64,000 nucleotides of DNA, taken from contig JANPWX010000333.1 of the NCBI GenBank assembly GCA_024734555.1, positions 1,037,103 to 1,101,102 of the forward strand, written 5' to 3'. Below, piece by piece: positions 40,541 through 51,700 of this stretch (within the stretch, counting starts at the first letter, position 1; the number at the start of each line of letters is the position of its first letter). Under the pieces are notes generated by a model. The model did no database searches and was not told the origin of the DNA. It saw only the letters and a program-made list of their open reading frames with translations. A program made the translations under genes and the position numbers. The DNA comes from Trochalopteron elliotii (Eukaryota > Chordata > Aves > Passeriformes > Leiothrichidae).

Positions 40541-40665
40541 GCAAAAAAAAAAAAGGCAAAACAACAAAACAAAGCCAACAAAGAGGAAAAAAAACACACA
40601 CACAAAAAAAACCCCACAAAAAACAAAACAACAAAAAACCAAAAGAGGAAAACAAAAGACTTTCC
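40541..40665. repeat. A-rich low-complexity tract
   Basis: Poly(A) broken by C, G and CACACA. Open frames here read as Lys/Gln/Asn runs, or as Phe/Leu/Val runs on the other strand, and are low-complexity artefacts. Confidence 0.85.
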
Positions 40666-43600
40666 AAAAACAATAAGCAAGGGCAAGGCCTGAAATATTT
40701 TGAGCACGCCCTTTCCTTTCTGGCAGGACTGGGAGTGACTGCCCTGGATATTATGGCTTGTTGGTGAAGGTGGAGTCCAGGTGATGGCAGACAGTGCTGC
40801 CTGTGACAGGAGTCCCTTGGCTGGAAACATCCTTCTGGGGGACACTGGACCTACCCAGGACATCTGAAATCAGGAATTTCGCACCCAAGTACAGAGGAAT
40901 GATTTAAAAATCCTTTTAACTGGTGTGGACACTCAACAATTACAAGAGGAACAGTTGCATAAAGGGTGCATCCAAATATAACTGGACATTTTTTTTTAAT
41001 TTCGTTGGCTACCTGCATAAATTAATGACAATGAGAAAGAGCTGTAACTGTTTTTCTCTAATTAAATCCATACATTTTGGCTCTACTCATCATCGTTAAC
41101 ATACTGTTAAAAGTGCTGTTGCTGTATCTTTCAACCCTCAGTCTGCAATCAAGCCCTCGCTGCACTGTGGTGGATTTCAGTCACTTGTTTAAAAATAGAA
41201 AGTGCTTTTTTTAAAAAAAACAACTGACTGCCAACTGAATGCGAACAGGTAAAAATTAACATATGCAATTGTCAAGTGTCAGATTCAGCCCCTGAGCCAC
41301 CAAAATTTACATTGCCTGGTGAGGGGCTCACAGCACTTTAAGGCTATATTGCCCACAGGCTGAAGTTGTGAAAATAAATTTATATCCTTAATTTTTATTT
41401 AAGTTATAGGATGCTTTCTGTGTGGGTACCCATCATTTGCTCTTTATAATCCCCAAATTTCAACAAAATATCCTGTAATCCCAGAGGTAACAGCTCAAAC
41501 TCCATGGGATAAATTCAGGGTGTACCACAAGGTTACTGAGATGCTTTCCATGACACCCATTCCTACCACTGGCACGAGTTCTCCACCTTTGCAATAGAGG
41601 ATACTGCTCCATTTTTTTTTTTAATTTTAAGTCTAACAAGGGTAATTATAACAGGATTAACAGATTTTTTCCCCCCACTACCTCATATCAAAGAGAGCAT
41701 TAGACCACAGTTAGATGTGCTTTTACTGTATATGGAAATGTATTAAAATTAATGTATGGCTCAGCCACATTCGCCATCCACTGTTCTGTTCTGTAAAGCC
41801 ACTTTTCCCATGAAGGCAGAGCATCCAAGTAAGTATTTTGTAAACATTTGAGAATGAGAGACAAATAGCCCCATGCAATCACACCATCTTACCTCAAATA
41901 CCCATTCAAAAACGAAATAATTCCTTGCTGAACAAGCCAAGCCTGGCTCCCTAAACCGGGAGGAATTGCAACGCTGGTAAACTTGCAGAAATATTTTTAC
42001 AATTTTATTAGAGGTTTTAATTCAGTGCTTTATCTACCTCTGTTAGTCTGCAAAATAGCTTTAAATATTCAAGTGGTAATTAATGAATCTTTTATGTTGC
42101 AAATCAAACATTTTCATCTGTGCTGTGGTACAGTGGCAGTGAGAAGGAGGGGTTTAAAGTGTAATTGTTTCTCCTGTTCCCCTTGCAGCGCTGAATGCCT
42201 TTTTACCCTTTATTATATCATTGGCTTTTACTTCAGTTCATCAGCACTTTGCCACATCTTATCGGTCGATATTTGCTGTCTATTTTTTATTTATTTTTTT
42301 TTCAGTGCAAGATTTCTTACTGTGCCTTTGCCAGAGACATTCCTAAGGAGATGGAAACTCTCTGAATGTGGAATTTTCGCATGAGTGCAAAATAATAAAA
42401 AGCATGTGTGTATTAAAAAGGGATCAACTTAATGGGAAATGAGCATTGGGTTACATTAATATTCTATTACAGTAAAAATCATATTTAATAAATTTTCTCC
42501 AGATTTTTCAGGACCTTGCTGTATTTTTCTAAGTCGGATGCCAATCCAAAGAAACAGTGCATATGATACATTTGATTTATGTTAAGTAAATAACCTGCGC
42601 AGCCCATTTTTCAGTTAAAAAAAAAATATTAAGTGTAGAAACACACACCAGACTGAAATGTGTGCTTAGTTTCCATCTGCTAGGAGGAATAGTGTTGGTC
42701 TTGTGCAGCAGAAAGCCTTTATAAACAGTATTCTATTTTATTGATGCTATATGTGGATTTTTATGCTATGTGGCAAGCGCGGGAGAATGAAAACACTGTA
42801 ATTTATCCCAAACCATAAAATTATACTAGTACTAAAGCAATTACTTCACATATTAAAATACAGTTTCCTTTGCTTTCTTTTGTCATCACATAAAACAAGG
42901 CGTTGAGCGTGGCAGCAAGAAGGGGCCTGGCTGCTCTTGCCTCCTCCACAAAGGATTGACACATCCCGGATCATACACTATATCACCCGACCCTTGTTGT
43001 TCTGTGACCCTAATTAATATTATACTGGCTGACATTTATGTATCAGAGCAATAAGCTAAACAGGAAACAATTTATGTCACCTAAAGCTTTTTAACAAATC
43101 GATGCAACTATTTGTAATTGCTTGTTTCACAAGATTAAAAGTACTCAGCCTTGATCTTCGCCCACAGTTTTGTGGCCAACATGACCTGTGCTTCCGTTGT
43201 AAAATAGGAGTGTTGGTGATCAGCACCTATTTCCATCAAGTAATCCATATTGCTAATATTTCTGGAATTTTAATGTAGTTACAATTTATAGCCGATCAAA
43301 TGTGGTTACCTAAATTGCTGTTGCTAGTAGACAGTTTAACTGTCTTTATTAATTACAGTATAATTTAATGTTTGAGTACAGGCACTTGTGTTGGTCATTT
43401 TTACAGCCAAAGCAGTTATGTGCCTTATGACGAACCATTTTAGCATTTTCAATGGAAATTTGCTAATATGATGAGTGATAAAAATGTCAAACTCTGGTAA
43501 ATAATGGTTATTGCTTTGGCTGGAATTAATCCTTGAAAGGACGGTTACCTTCAAATTAACATTATAACTTCAAGAAAAAAAATATTTTTCAGGCTTTTGA

Positions 43601-46088
43601 GAGGCATAAAAAATGGTCACTGGACTCCTCTAAATAAATACAGACAAAACTGCACAAAATGGTGGCGGGGGGGAGGTTTCCCTTTTCCTCCAAGTTGACA
43701 GAGAAAATTCCTGTGGAATAAAGAAGGAGGAGGGATTATTTTCTGCTAAACACCCCAATGTCATGTTGTTTGCCATTTCCAGCTCATGTGCTTTGAAGAT
43801 CTCTAATGAAGGTAATAAAATGGGGCAAAAAGAAGGACTTTGCTATGCTCCAGCACCAGGCTTTGGGGAAAAACTAGGTGTGGACACCATGAGGGTGCAA
43901 ACACACCTGATGGCCACGTCCCACCACCTCAGTAAACACTGCTGGGGAGAAGGGTGGCTTGTGGCTATGTGAGGATGAAGAGTGCTCAATGTGCCAGAAT
44001 TAACCACCACTGCGAGGAGGATGAAAGATAGCCCTGATTAACACACCATTAAACGAACGTTTAACATCATCATTGAAGACTGAGCCTGATTAATAGGTCA
44101 AGAAGGGCTAATTACACCTTGTTGTGAGGAAGGCTGTGCGTATGTGTGGCTGCGTGTGAGCGAGCGGCACCAGGAATTGCCAGTCCCTTGAATTAGTTCA
44201 GTAATGTGAAGTTTGTCAGACTCTGTGATCATGGCCCAAGTTAAATGTCACTGACAGGATCATCTGCAGGGAGCAGGTGGGTGTGCAAGGAGCACACTGC
44301 CTGCCACGTCCTCCTGGGCCTCCAGCTCCTGAGCTTTTCCCTCTGGGACAGGAGAAACCCAGAACAACTACTCACAGGCTCCAGTTTTCCTTGGAAATTC
44401 CTCAGAGACGCATTGCCTCACCACTGCCCATAAAAATGCTTTTCAGTTGTGGTGGAAAACAGCATTTCTGCCTGGAAAAGGTATTTCCCAGCTGGCTCTT
44501 GCTGGTGGAGTAGGAAGGCATTGTGTGATGTTCCAAGATGGAGCGGCCAGAGAGGAGAAATCTGATTAATAATACGAAGATAATACAGAAAATGGCCAAG
44601 AGCCAGATTCCCATCCGCTGCTCCAGGCAGCACTGACTGGGACAGGAGGGGAAATGATGGTCATGCTGCTCAGCTCAGTGCCAGCTCCTCAGGACAAGCT
44701 GCAGGTGGCACCCACACCAGCAGCTCCCCTTAAACCCAAGGCCACGGGCAGTCAGAAGATGACAAACATGACATTTGAACCCCAAATCATCTTTCTGAGG
44801 TGAGACGCCCAGGGAAGTGCAACAGCCAGTTCATCTGTGATTCCTTTGTAGCCCCTGATCTACCTGCTGGTGACCTGTGTGGGGACACACAGTCCTGCAA
44901 GAGAGGGGCTGAGGGCCCTGCTGGGACTCATCCAGTCCCTACCTGGAGCTGACTCCCCCCATTCTACAGATACAGAGCACCCCTGACCAAACATCAGCTT
45001 CTGGCTCAATCCCCTCCTCTCGTGACTTCTGGAAAATTTAATCCCACAAATCCTCTGCAGTTTACTAAAATCTCACCAGTGATAAAAGTGTACCACACAA
45101 CCAAGGCCAAATTGGTGTTCTCTGTATTTTGATTATTAAAACCTACCAGTCAATACCATTTGGAGACACACTATAATGAGTGTGCAAAGATTCCCCTCCC
45201 CCTCCCCCCCAAAAACAGTTATCTGGTATAATTTTATGATAGAATATTTTTATAAAATCATTTGTACTAATTTAAGCATTTATCATTATATGCAAAAAGA
45301 TTTGATGAGAATATTATAGACGGTGCATGTTTTTGACATTAGCATTTTATTTGGATGACTAATCTTGCAGATGTGAAATTTTAATGAATTATTCATGAAA
45401 AATCTCTCCTCTGAAATTTCAGTTTGGTGTTAATGCTAGCTATTAAACATTTTATTTTTCTTTACAAAACTTGATGAGGAAAATAAATGTGTGCTTACTC
45501 GAAAGAAAAAGAAGGTGGGTTTTTCCTTTAGTTTGTCTCAGGTGACAGTATCACTTGGGACTTTGCTCCTCAGTTTTGTGGACCAAAGGGTTGGTCCTGA
45601 AAATCCCTTTTGGCAGGGATACAGTGCACATTCCCAGCCCTCCCTACCAAACCCAGCAGCACCATTCCCAACAGGGCACTGCACTGGGAAGGAACTTCAG
45701 CTTCCTTCAAGCTTTGAAACAGAGTCCAATGAGAAAGCAAATAATACCCTGTGACCCCAATGGGCAAAACTGAAGGACTTCCTTGGAAAAGAGGATTAAT
45801 TCCTTCAACGACAGTGTTGTCCTTGCTTCCAGTGCTCAAGCCTCACCCAACTGCCCTGTACAGACTGTCCACGAAACCACTGCTAAAATATTTTGTACTT
45901 GGATGTGGCTGGGGGAGACTCAAGGAAAGAGATGAGATTTGTCCATCCACAAATGAGCTGGGACATGGACGAGGTGCCCACGGACCAAGGGACCATGGGA
46001 TGTGACATCAGAGTCACTGTGAGAGGGAACAACAAAACAAGAACTTTGGACATGGCAACTTGCATTACCAGTGTGAACAACCAGCATT

Positions 46089-46094
46089 TTTATT
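46089..46094 (-). terminator. Candidate distal FOXP1 poly(A) signal AATAAA
   Basis: The plus-strand TTTATT is AATAAA on the transcript. Downstream on the minus strand, around 46030-46050, lies a U/GU-rich stretch (TCTTGTTTTGTTGTTCC) that could be the cleavage-stimulating element, although it is rather distant. This fits the expected UTR length. Confidence 0.42.
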
Positions 46095-46145
46095 GCATTT
46101 GAGAATGCTATAATGTCAGTAATTAGTACTGACTACACAACATTT

Positions 46146-46151
46146 TTTATT
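46146..46151 (-). terminator. Candidate FOXP1 poly(A) signal AATAAA
   Basis: A second AATAAA 57 nt upstream of the distal one, directly followed on the transcript by ATGTTGTGTAG, a short GU-rich element. The sequence alone does not decide which of the two is used. Confidence 0.42.
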
Positions 46152-46566
46152 GTCTGTATCAACAGACATGGAATGATGGAATTACAGTTGATGTAAGGAA
46201 TGAGTTTCTTTTATGCCTTATCAAAAAAAAAAAAAAATCTTGTTACTGGCAGCACATACACACGAAGCACCATGCTAACAGTCTGGACTGTACCATTTTC
46301 ATCAAGGCTTATGGGTAGAAGATACTTGATTACCTGTTCTGGGCCCATTAAAATGCAGTCCTGAACTGCAAATTCACCTCGCAAGACTAGAATACTAAAT
46401 GACTTCTGAAACATCTAAAAAATCACTCTGAGTTTGTTAACCAAAGGTACCAAAGGATTTTAAAAGAGTTTAAACACGTTTTTTTTTTTTTTTCCATGCT
46501 ATAATGAACGTGAGATTATTGGCGATCTGAAAACTACAATAGTTCAAAATTATTTTAAAAAACTTT

Positions 46567-46602
46567 ATATATATATATATTTATGTATGTATATATATAA
46601 AA
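46567..46602. repeat. TA-rich microsatellite near the end of the FOXP1 3'UTR
   Basis: Runs of TATATATA around a TTTATGTATG centre; a simple repeat inside the inferred UTR. Confidence 0.7.
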
Positions 46603-47185
46603 TATCTAATGATCTGCAATATTTGTAGAACCAGCATCCCTGCCCCAGTCTCTCCCTGAAGATGAGCTCCAGGAAAGGGGAGGTGCAGGACCTGCAGCGG
46701 GACTCTTGCGAGTGAGAATCAAAAAAAGGTCGTATTTTTTGTGGTCACTTGTTCTACATAAGCCTTGATTTTTTATTTTTTTTTTCATTTCACTTCTAGT
46801 TGAATGCAGAAACCTAACAGGTTTTACATTTACAAACTTTTTTTTTTTTGTGGACAAGGAAGGCTTTGACTCTCATTCCTGACAGCGATTTACCTGATAC
46901 ATGGTACTACTTTCATAATGTACGCTTTTCTTTGAGAAAAAAAACATGTAACAAATTGTCTTTACATCTTGGCACCTTGTAAAGTTTTTTTTTTGTTTTT
47001 TTATACAAAAAGTTCAATAGTTTGACACTCCCCATTATTAATCACTACTTCACTGATAAACTTTGAAAGTGTGACCCTGGAATTCATCATGCAAAATATT
47101 TACTGCAGCAGGAGAAAAACATTTTTTTTAAATGATTTTTTTTTTCCTTTCAAATATATGAACTTTGTTTAAGACAGCCAGAAAA

Positions 47186-47192
47186 GGCAGTG
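47186..47192 (-). promoter_or_regulatory. Second miR-34/449 seed match in the FOXP1 3'UTR
   Basis: The transcript again reads CACUGCC (7mer-m8), about 3.6 kb after the stop, so it would be lost if an internal poly(A) signal were used. Confidence 0.4.
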
Positions 47193-47636
47193 GTAAGATA
47201 ACAGAAGGGGTGGGAAAGTATCAAAAAAACCAGCTTAAACACAAAAACTGTACAAAAATGCTTCGATCAATGATAACAGGAGAAAAAAAAATCTGTCAAC
47301 TATGTTACAATTTAAAAGCTGAAAAAAAAAAGTCAGGGATTTTCTCCCACATGTCAGCAAATGTCATCCAATATTCTTAAAGCAAGGATAACTAAATAAA
47401 ATACATGTGCAGCGTATTCTGCAATTCCATTACATACAGTAGTTTTTTTTTTCAAAGCTATTTTTTAGTATAGTTAATATAAAGCAGTTGCACAAAAAGC
47501 AAAAGGTGTTTTGACAAACAGGTCTGCATTTATTCCTTTTGAGGAATGATATCTAAAAAAAGGACCTTTCCACCTTTTCCTCCCTCCCCACCCTCCCCCC
47601 AAAAGACAAAGGCTCACACAGACACAGTGGGATATA

Positions 47637-47644
47637 TATGTACA
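47637..47644 (-). promoter_or_regulatory. Pumilio-type element UGUACAUA in the FOXP1 3'UTR
   Basis: The transcript carries UGUACAUA, matching the Pumilio consensus UGUANAUA. It lies in an AU-rich setting. One octamer alone is weak evidence. Confidence 0.3.
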
Positions 47645-48753
47645 ACATAATAAACCCCTCCCTAAAGAAGCAACTGTATATCCAAAGGGATACAGAATCA
47701 GAATTGTAAAAATCATAGTGAAGTTTGCTTGATGTAAAGCCTGAGATTTTCAGTTGGTTCTTCTGCAAGGCTGCAACACCTGCCAGATATGTTAAACTCT
47801 AATTTTTTGTTTCTTTTTCTCTTTTTTTAATTTTTTTTATTTTTGCTACAGTCTTTAGACTAAGCATGCAAGACATACAACTAAGTGCAACTGAGTGAAA
47901 TGTATTTTTTTTTATTTACTCATTCCCTAACAGTTTGGACTGAGGTATGCGTACTAACAGTTTCTCATGCTGTTATCTTTACTCATGTCTAGCTACACAT
48001 GCTGAGAATGAACTAATCTACCAGATTTTTATCCCCCTTCTGAATACCGAACTAACCAGCAAACCACTCAGTTTCGAAGAACAGGGCTCAATTCTCATGA
48101 TCCCTGTCTGGCTACCGCCGGCACGTCACGAAGCTGCCTGGATATAATCTAAACCAAAACTGGAAAAAAAAAAAAAAAAAAAAGAATTTTTTAAAAAAAA
48201 GTTTCCAAATGACCACAGACTGCCCTTTTTTTTTTTTTTTCTTTTTCCTTGTCTTTTTGAAACAGAAAGCAGAGTTGAGTTTTTTATAAAACTAACTGCC
48301 GATAAAATTTCTTGTACCAAAGCTTATGAGTGGACAGGAGTGTTATTTCCTTATGAAAAATGCTGACCAAAACCAAAACGAAACTGAGTAAATGTGCCAA
48401 GATCAACCAAAATTAAAGCAGTCATCCCAGCACAGTCCCGGAACAGAAGTGGCACACAATCTGTAGAACCAAAGACCAAAAATTTTTTTTTCTTTTAATT
48501 CTAGAAATACCATTATGTCGTCCAGTTAAATTGTGGGAGCTTTTCTGTTCTCTTCTGTGTTTTATTAAACTGTCTCCTTTATCTGATACTCTAATTTTCC
48601 ATGAAATAATTGTGTCTTTCCTTTCTTCAGCTCCCTTCTCGTAGCTCCCCCAGTAACACTGATTCCTAGTTTTAACCTCAAAAGCTCTCCTCGATTCCTC
48701 TTTACAGACTTTCATTTTGGTCACTGTAAAGAATTGCAAATAAAAAGTAACAA

Positions 48754-48760
48754 CTTTGGT
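48754..48760 (-). promoter_or_regulatory. miR-9 seed match in the FOXP1 3'UTR
   Basis: The transcript reads ACCAAAG, a 7mer-m8 match to miR-9. miR-9 is known to act on FOXP1 and FOXP2 in vertebrate nervous tissue, so a neural role is plausible but untested. Confidence 0.42.
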
Positions 48761-49961
48761 TCAGACATCTACTTGGCCTTCTAAATTTTCTAGAATAAAG
48801 GAGCAGTTTCCCTCTCAGGTTAGCAATAGCCCACATCTTGTCATTTCCCTCTAAATACTTCAACCTCCTTTGATCAACAATAAGAGGATATTTGGCTTCA
48901 TAAGATAAAGCATATAACAGAGAACATAATTTACCTTTGTGTAATATCTTTGGTAATTTTAGGAAAAAAAAAGGTACAAAGAAGAATATAAATTAAGCTC
49001 TGAAAGGCTTTTCGAAATAATAAAAAAAAAGCTACAGTCCTACATAAATAAATGAGTGACGGAAAAGTGGTTGCAGAATGAAAATGTTTAGGTGTTTGGT
49101 GACTGAGGTTTACTGACCTATCGCAACAGATTTTGTATGTCGTGTTTGCTTTTTTTTTGCAGAGCTTTGCCAGTTTTGCCTAACAAGCCCCGGCGCCAAT
49201 TCTCTCCCAACTCTCCCGACTCCTCCGGCGAGGTTTCCATACTGGCTGGTGTAATATTGCATAACAATCCTAACTGCAGTACTGGATTTGCACAGCTGAA
49301 AATTAACACTTTAGCATTAGTGGGGCCCCGTCCTTATTAACTCCCGTAACAAGTTCAATCTGAAATCTAATTTGTATTCAAACAGATTAACGCCACCAAG
49401 CAATCCTGAACTGATGTTTAACTGTGAAACATCACCACGTACAGTAACAATTTAATGAAGTCATCTTTCCAACCACTATTTGCAAATGCAAATGTAAAAA
49501 AATAATGGAAAAAAAAAAAAAGTTGTAATAATAAATGTTTAGGTGCCCATCTCGGTAATCTTAGATATTCCAGAAAGATTTGGTGACCCATTAGAACTCA
49601 TGTTAAACAACCGAGAGCCTGCCACTGTACTATTCATTCTCTACTAAAAGTGAACTCTGTTGGTGCTGCATATGTTTCTTTGTGCTGTTCAATTTTGTGG
49701 CATTTGCTAATATTCACCGTTGCTGCCAAAAAAAAAAAAAATCAAAAAAATCAAAAAACCCAAACAAAACAAGAATATATTAAAAATACTGCTTTGTGGA
49801 ATGAATCTGTGTTGCTTCCTACAGTGTTTCTATGTTCATCTGTCATTCATTCTCATTCTTGCAGTACTTCGTTCCTCTCTCCGTTGGACAACCCTTCCAC
49901 ATGTATCGTGCAGCATTTGGGACCTCTTCAAAAAACAACAACAAAAAAGGAGACACCGAAA

Positions 49962-49969
49962 TGGAATGT
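49962..49969 (-). promoter_or_regulatory. miR-1/206 8mer site in the FOXP1 3'UTR
   Basis: The transcript reads ACAUUCCA, a full 8mer for miR-1/206. FOXP1 is a reported miR-1 target in mammals, and FOXP1 acts in heart and muscle, where miR-1/206 are abundant. Confidence 0.45.
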
Positions 49970-50048
49970 TTTCCATAGCTAAAGAAAACATGGTGGCATC
50001 TGAAGGAAACTGGAATGAATGACAGAAAAAACTACAAACAATTCAATG

Positions 50049-50088
50049 ACATTCAGCTTCGTATAATAAAAACACCTATTAACATTCA
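50049..50088 (-). promoter_or_regulatory. Pair of miR-181 seed matches in the FOXP1 3'UTR
   Basis: Two UGAAUGU 7mers on the transcript (50049-50055 and 50082-50088) are 33 nt apart, within the spacing range reported for cooperative microRNA action. Confidence 0.35.
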
Positions 50089-50246
50089 TCACAAAGTACA
50101 GAAAACGTTGAAGCCTCTGAGAGGCCCTGGGCCCAGATGAGGCCTGAGGTCAGAACTTAAAATGGTAGAGGAGAAGTGGGGCGGGGGAATAAAAGCAATA
50201 CATTAAAAAGTTTGGGATAATTTTTTCTTTGAACCCCTCCCCGATA

Positions 50247-50292
50247 TACACGCTCACACGCACACACACATACCCACACACGTGCACACACA
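50247..50292. repeat. Imperfect (CA)n microsatellite in the FOXP1 3'UTR
   Basis: An interrupted CA-rich tract with T and G interruptions; the transcript strand is a UG-rich tract. It may vary between individuals. Confidence 0.8.
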
Positions 50293-50374
50293 GGCCTTCC
50301 CCATCCCAAATGGAAGCAAAAAAAAAAAGAAAAGAAACCAACCAACGAAACAAAAAAAAAAAAAATGGAGTAAA

Positions 50375-50381
50375 GGCAGTG
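50375..50381 (-). promoter_or_regulatory. miR-34/449 seed match in the FOXP1 3'UTR
   Basis: The transcript reads CACUGCC, a 7mer-m8 match to the miR-34 family. FOXP1 is an established miR-34a target in mammals. It lies about 450 nt after the stop, where sites tend to be effective. Confidence 0.45.
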
Positions 50382-50672
50382 ATAATCAACATGCAGTACT
50401 GTGCAAATATGTTGTCCATTGGAATCCTTAAAATCTGGGCAAAGACTTGATCTGCAGTTCAGGTGTACATGCTCAGTTTGATGTCCTCAAGTGTCCAAAA
50501 TTGGCAGGACCTGCAGTCCACAGCTGGCTGCTAAATGCAAGTGAATCAGTTTAGCAAATTTACAACACTGATGTTGAATGTAAGAGAGGAAAATCCCAAG
50601 TACCAAACAAGTCCATCCAATGCACAGAGTACAAATTCCTTTTTTCAACAAAAAGTAGAAAAATCAAAAATA

Positions 50673-50679
50673 CTCCCAA
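50673..50679 (-). promoter_or_regulatory. miR-150 seed match in the FOXP1 3'UTR
   Basis: The transcript reads UUGGGAG, a 7mer-m8 match about 150 nt after the stop codon. FOXP1 is a reported miR-150 target in mammalian lymphoid cells. Conservation was not tested. Confidence 0.38.
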
Positions 50680-50832
50680 ATGGGATACTTGATGGCACTA
50701 AGAGTTAACATATTTCAGAGTTGTCAAAGTGGACTGAGAATCCTCCAGACTGTACAATAATGGAGAGATTTCACAGCTAAGTTTGACGTGTTCTTCCAAT
50801 CTTCATTCTCAGGATAACGATGTCAGACATAC

Positions 50833-51078
<246 letters not shown>

Positions 51079-51169
51079 TCAGACCTAAAGGGCCAGGTGT
51101 GAGAGCTCCAGGTGACCAAGGAGAAGACCCTCTGTGCTGTTCACAGAAGCCAAGCCAAGCCCTGTCTCC

Positions 51170-51450
51170 CAAGTAACAATCAACAGAACAAGAGTAAACA
51201 GCCTCAAGCTGCCCCACAGGAGGTTTAGGTTGGATATTAGGAAAAAATTTCTTTGCTGAAAGAGTGACCAAACACTGGAACAGGCTACCCAGGGGAGTGA
51301 TGCAGTCACTGCACCCAGAATCCTTCAGAAAACACATGGATGCGGCACTTAAAACATGGTTTAAGTGGTGGGCTTGGCAGTGCTGGGCTAATGGCTGGAC
51401 TCAACGATCCTAAAGGGCTTTTCCAAGCTTAATGATTCTAAGATTCCATG
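51170..51450 (+). mobile_element. CR1 LINE 3' fragment in the last FOXP1 intron
   Basis: It has the avian CR1 3' end: GTTTAGGTTGGATATTAGG, then AACACTGGAACAGGCTACCC, ACATGGTTTAAGTGG, GGACTCAACGATCC, and a tail TGATTCTAAGATTCCATG. Its orientation is opposite to FOXP1 transcription. It is 5' truncated and diverged, so it is an old insertion. Confidence 0.92.
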
Positions 51451-51624
51451 AAGGCTGTGCCTGGCAGGCAGCACTCACTCAGCTACCCTGGGAAAACACT
51501 CTGGGAGGAGCACCTCAATAGGGTTTTTCCGTCTGGGGATCGAGAGAAAACGCTCTCAGCTGACACATTAAGTTAATATGATCTTTGGATAAATAAGTGG
51601 AATATGCATCTGAGGGGGAAGGCA

Positions 51625-51700
51625 GCGGCCTGCCAAGGCCTCGGCGCGGCGCGGGCTGGGCTAATCATCCTCGCTGTGCGCGCGGCGTCTCTCGTTAACA
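51625..51700. other. CpG-dense patch in the last FOXP1 intron
   Basis: GGCCTCGGCGCGGCGCGG and CTGTGCGCGCGGCG sit close together in an otherwise AT-rich intron. It is too short for a classic CpG island and may be a small hypomethylated regulatory site. Confidence 0.4.

Larger units (their letters stand above)
34701..46069. other. Intergenic DNA between the SINE and the FOXP1 3' end, no gene found
   Basis: AT-rich sequence with the (TA)n palindrome and A-rich tract listed separately. Stretches at about 41970-43320 and 44030-44120 are dense in TAAT/ATTA cores and low in repeats, so they could hold regulatory elements; this is a guess without alignment. Confidence 0.7.
46070..50832 (-). other. 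FOXP1: FOXP1 3'UTR (inferred extent)
   Basis: No coding sequence follows the stop codon, and about 4.7 kb of AT-rich sequence with many homopolymer runs leads to two AATAAA hexamers at 46146-46151 and 46089-46094. The length agrees with the mammalian FOXP1 3'UTR of roughly 4.5-5 kb (from memory). Several seed matches for microRNAs known to act on FOXP1 lie on the transcript strand. The UTR also contains a CA/GT repeat (50247-50292), A and T runs up to about 20 nt, and a TA-rich stretch at about 46567-46602. Internal AATAAA copies (for example complementary to 48561-48566, 47911-47916 and 47529-47534) could give shorter UTR forms. The distal end is an inference. Confidence 0.7.
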
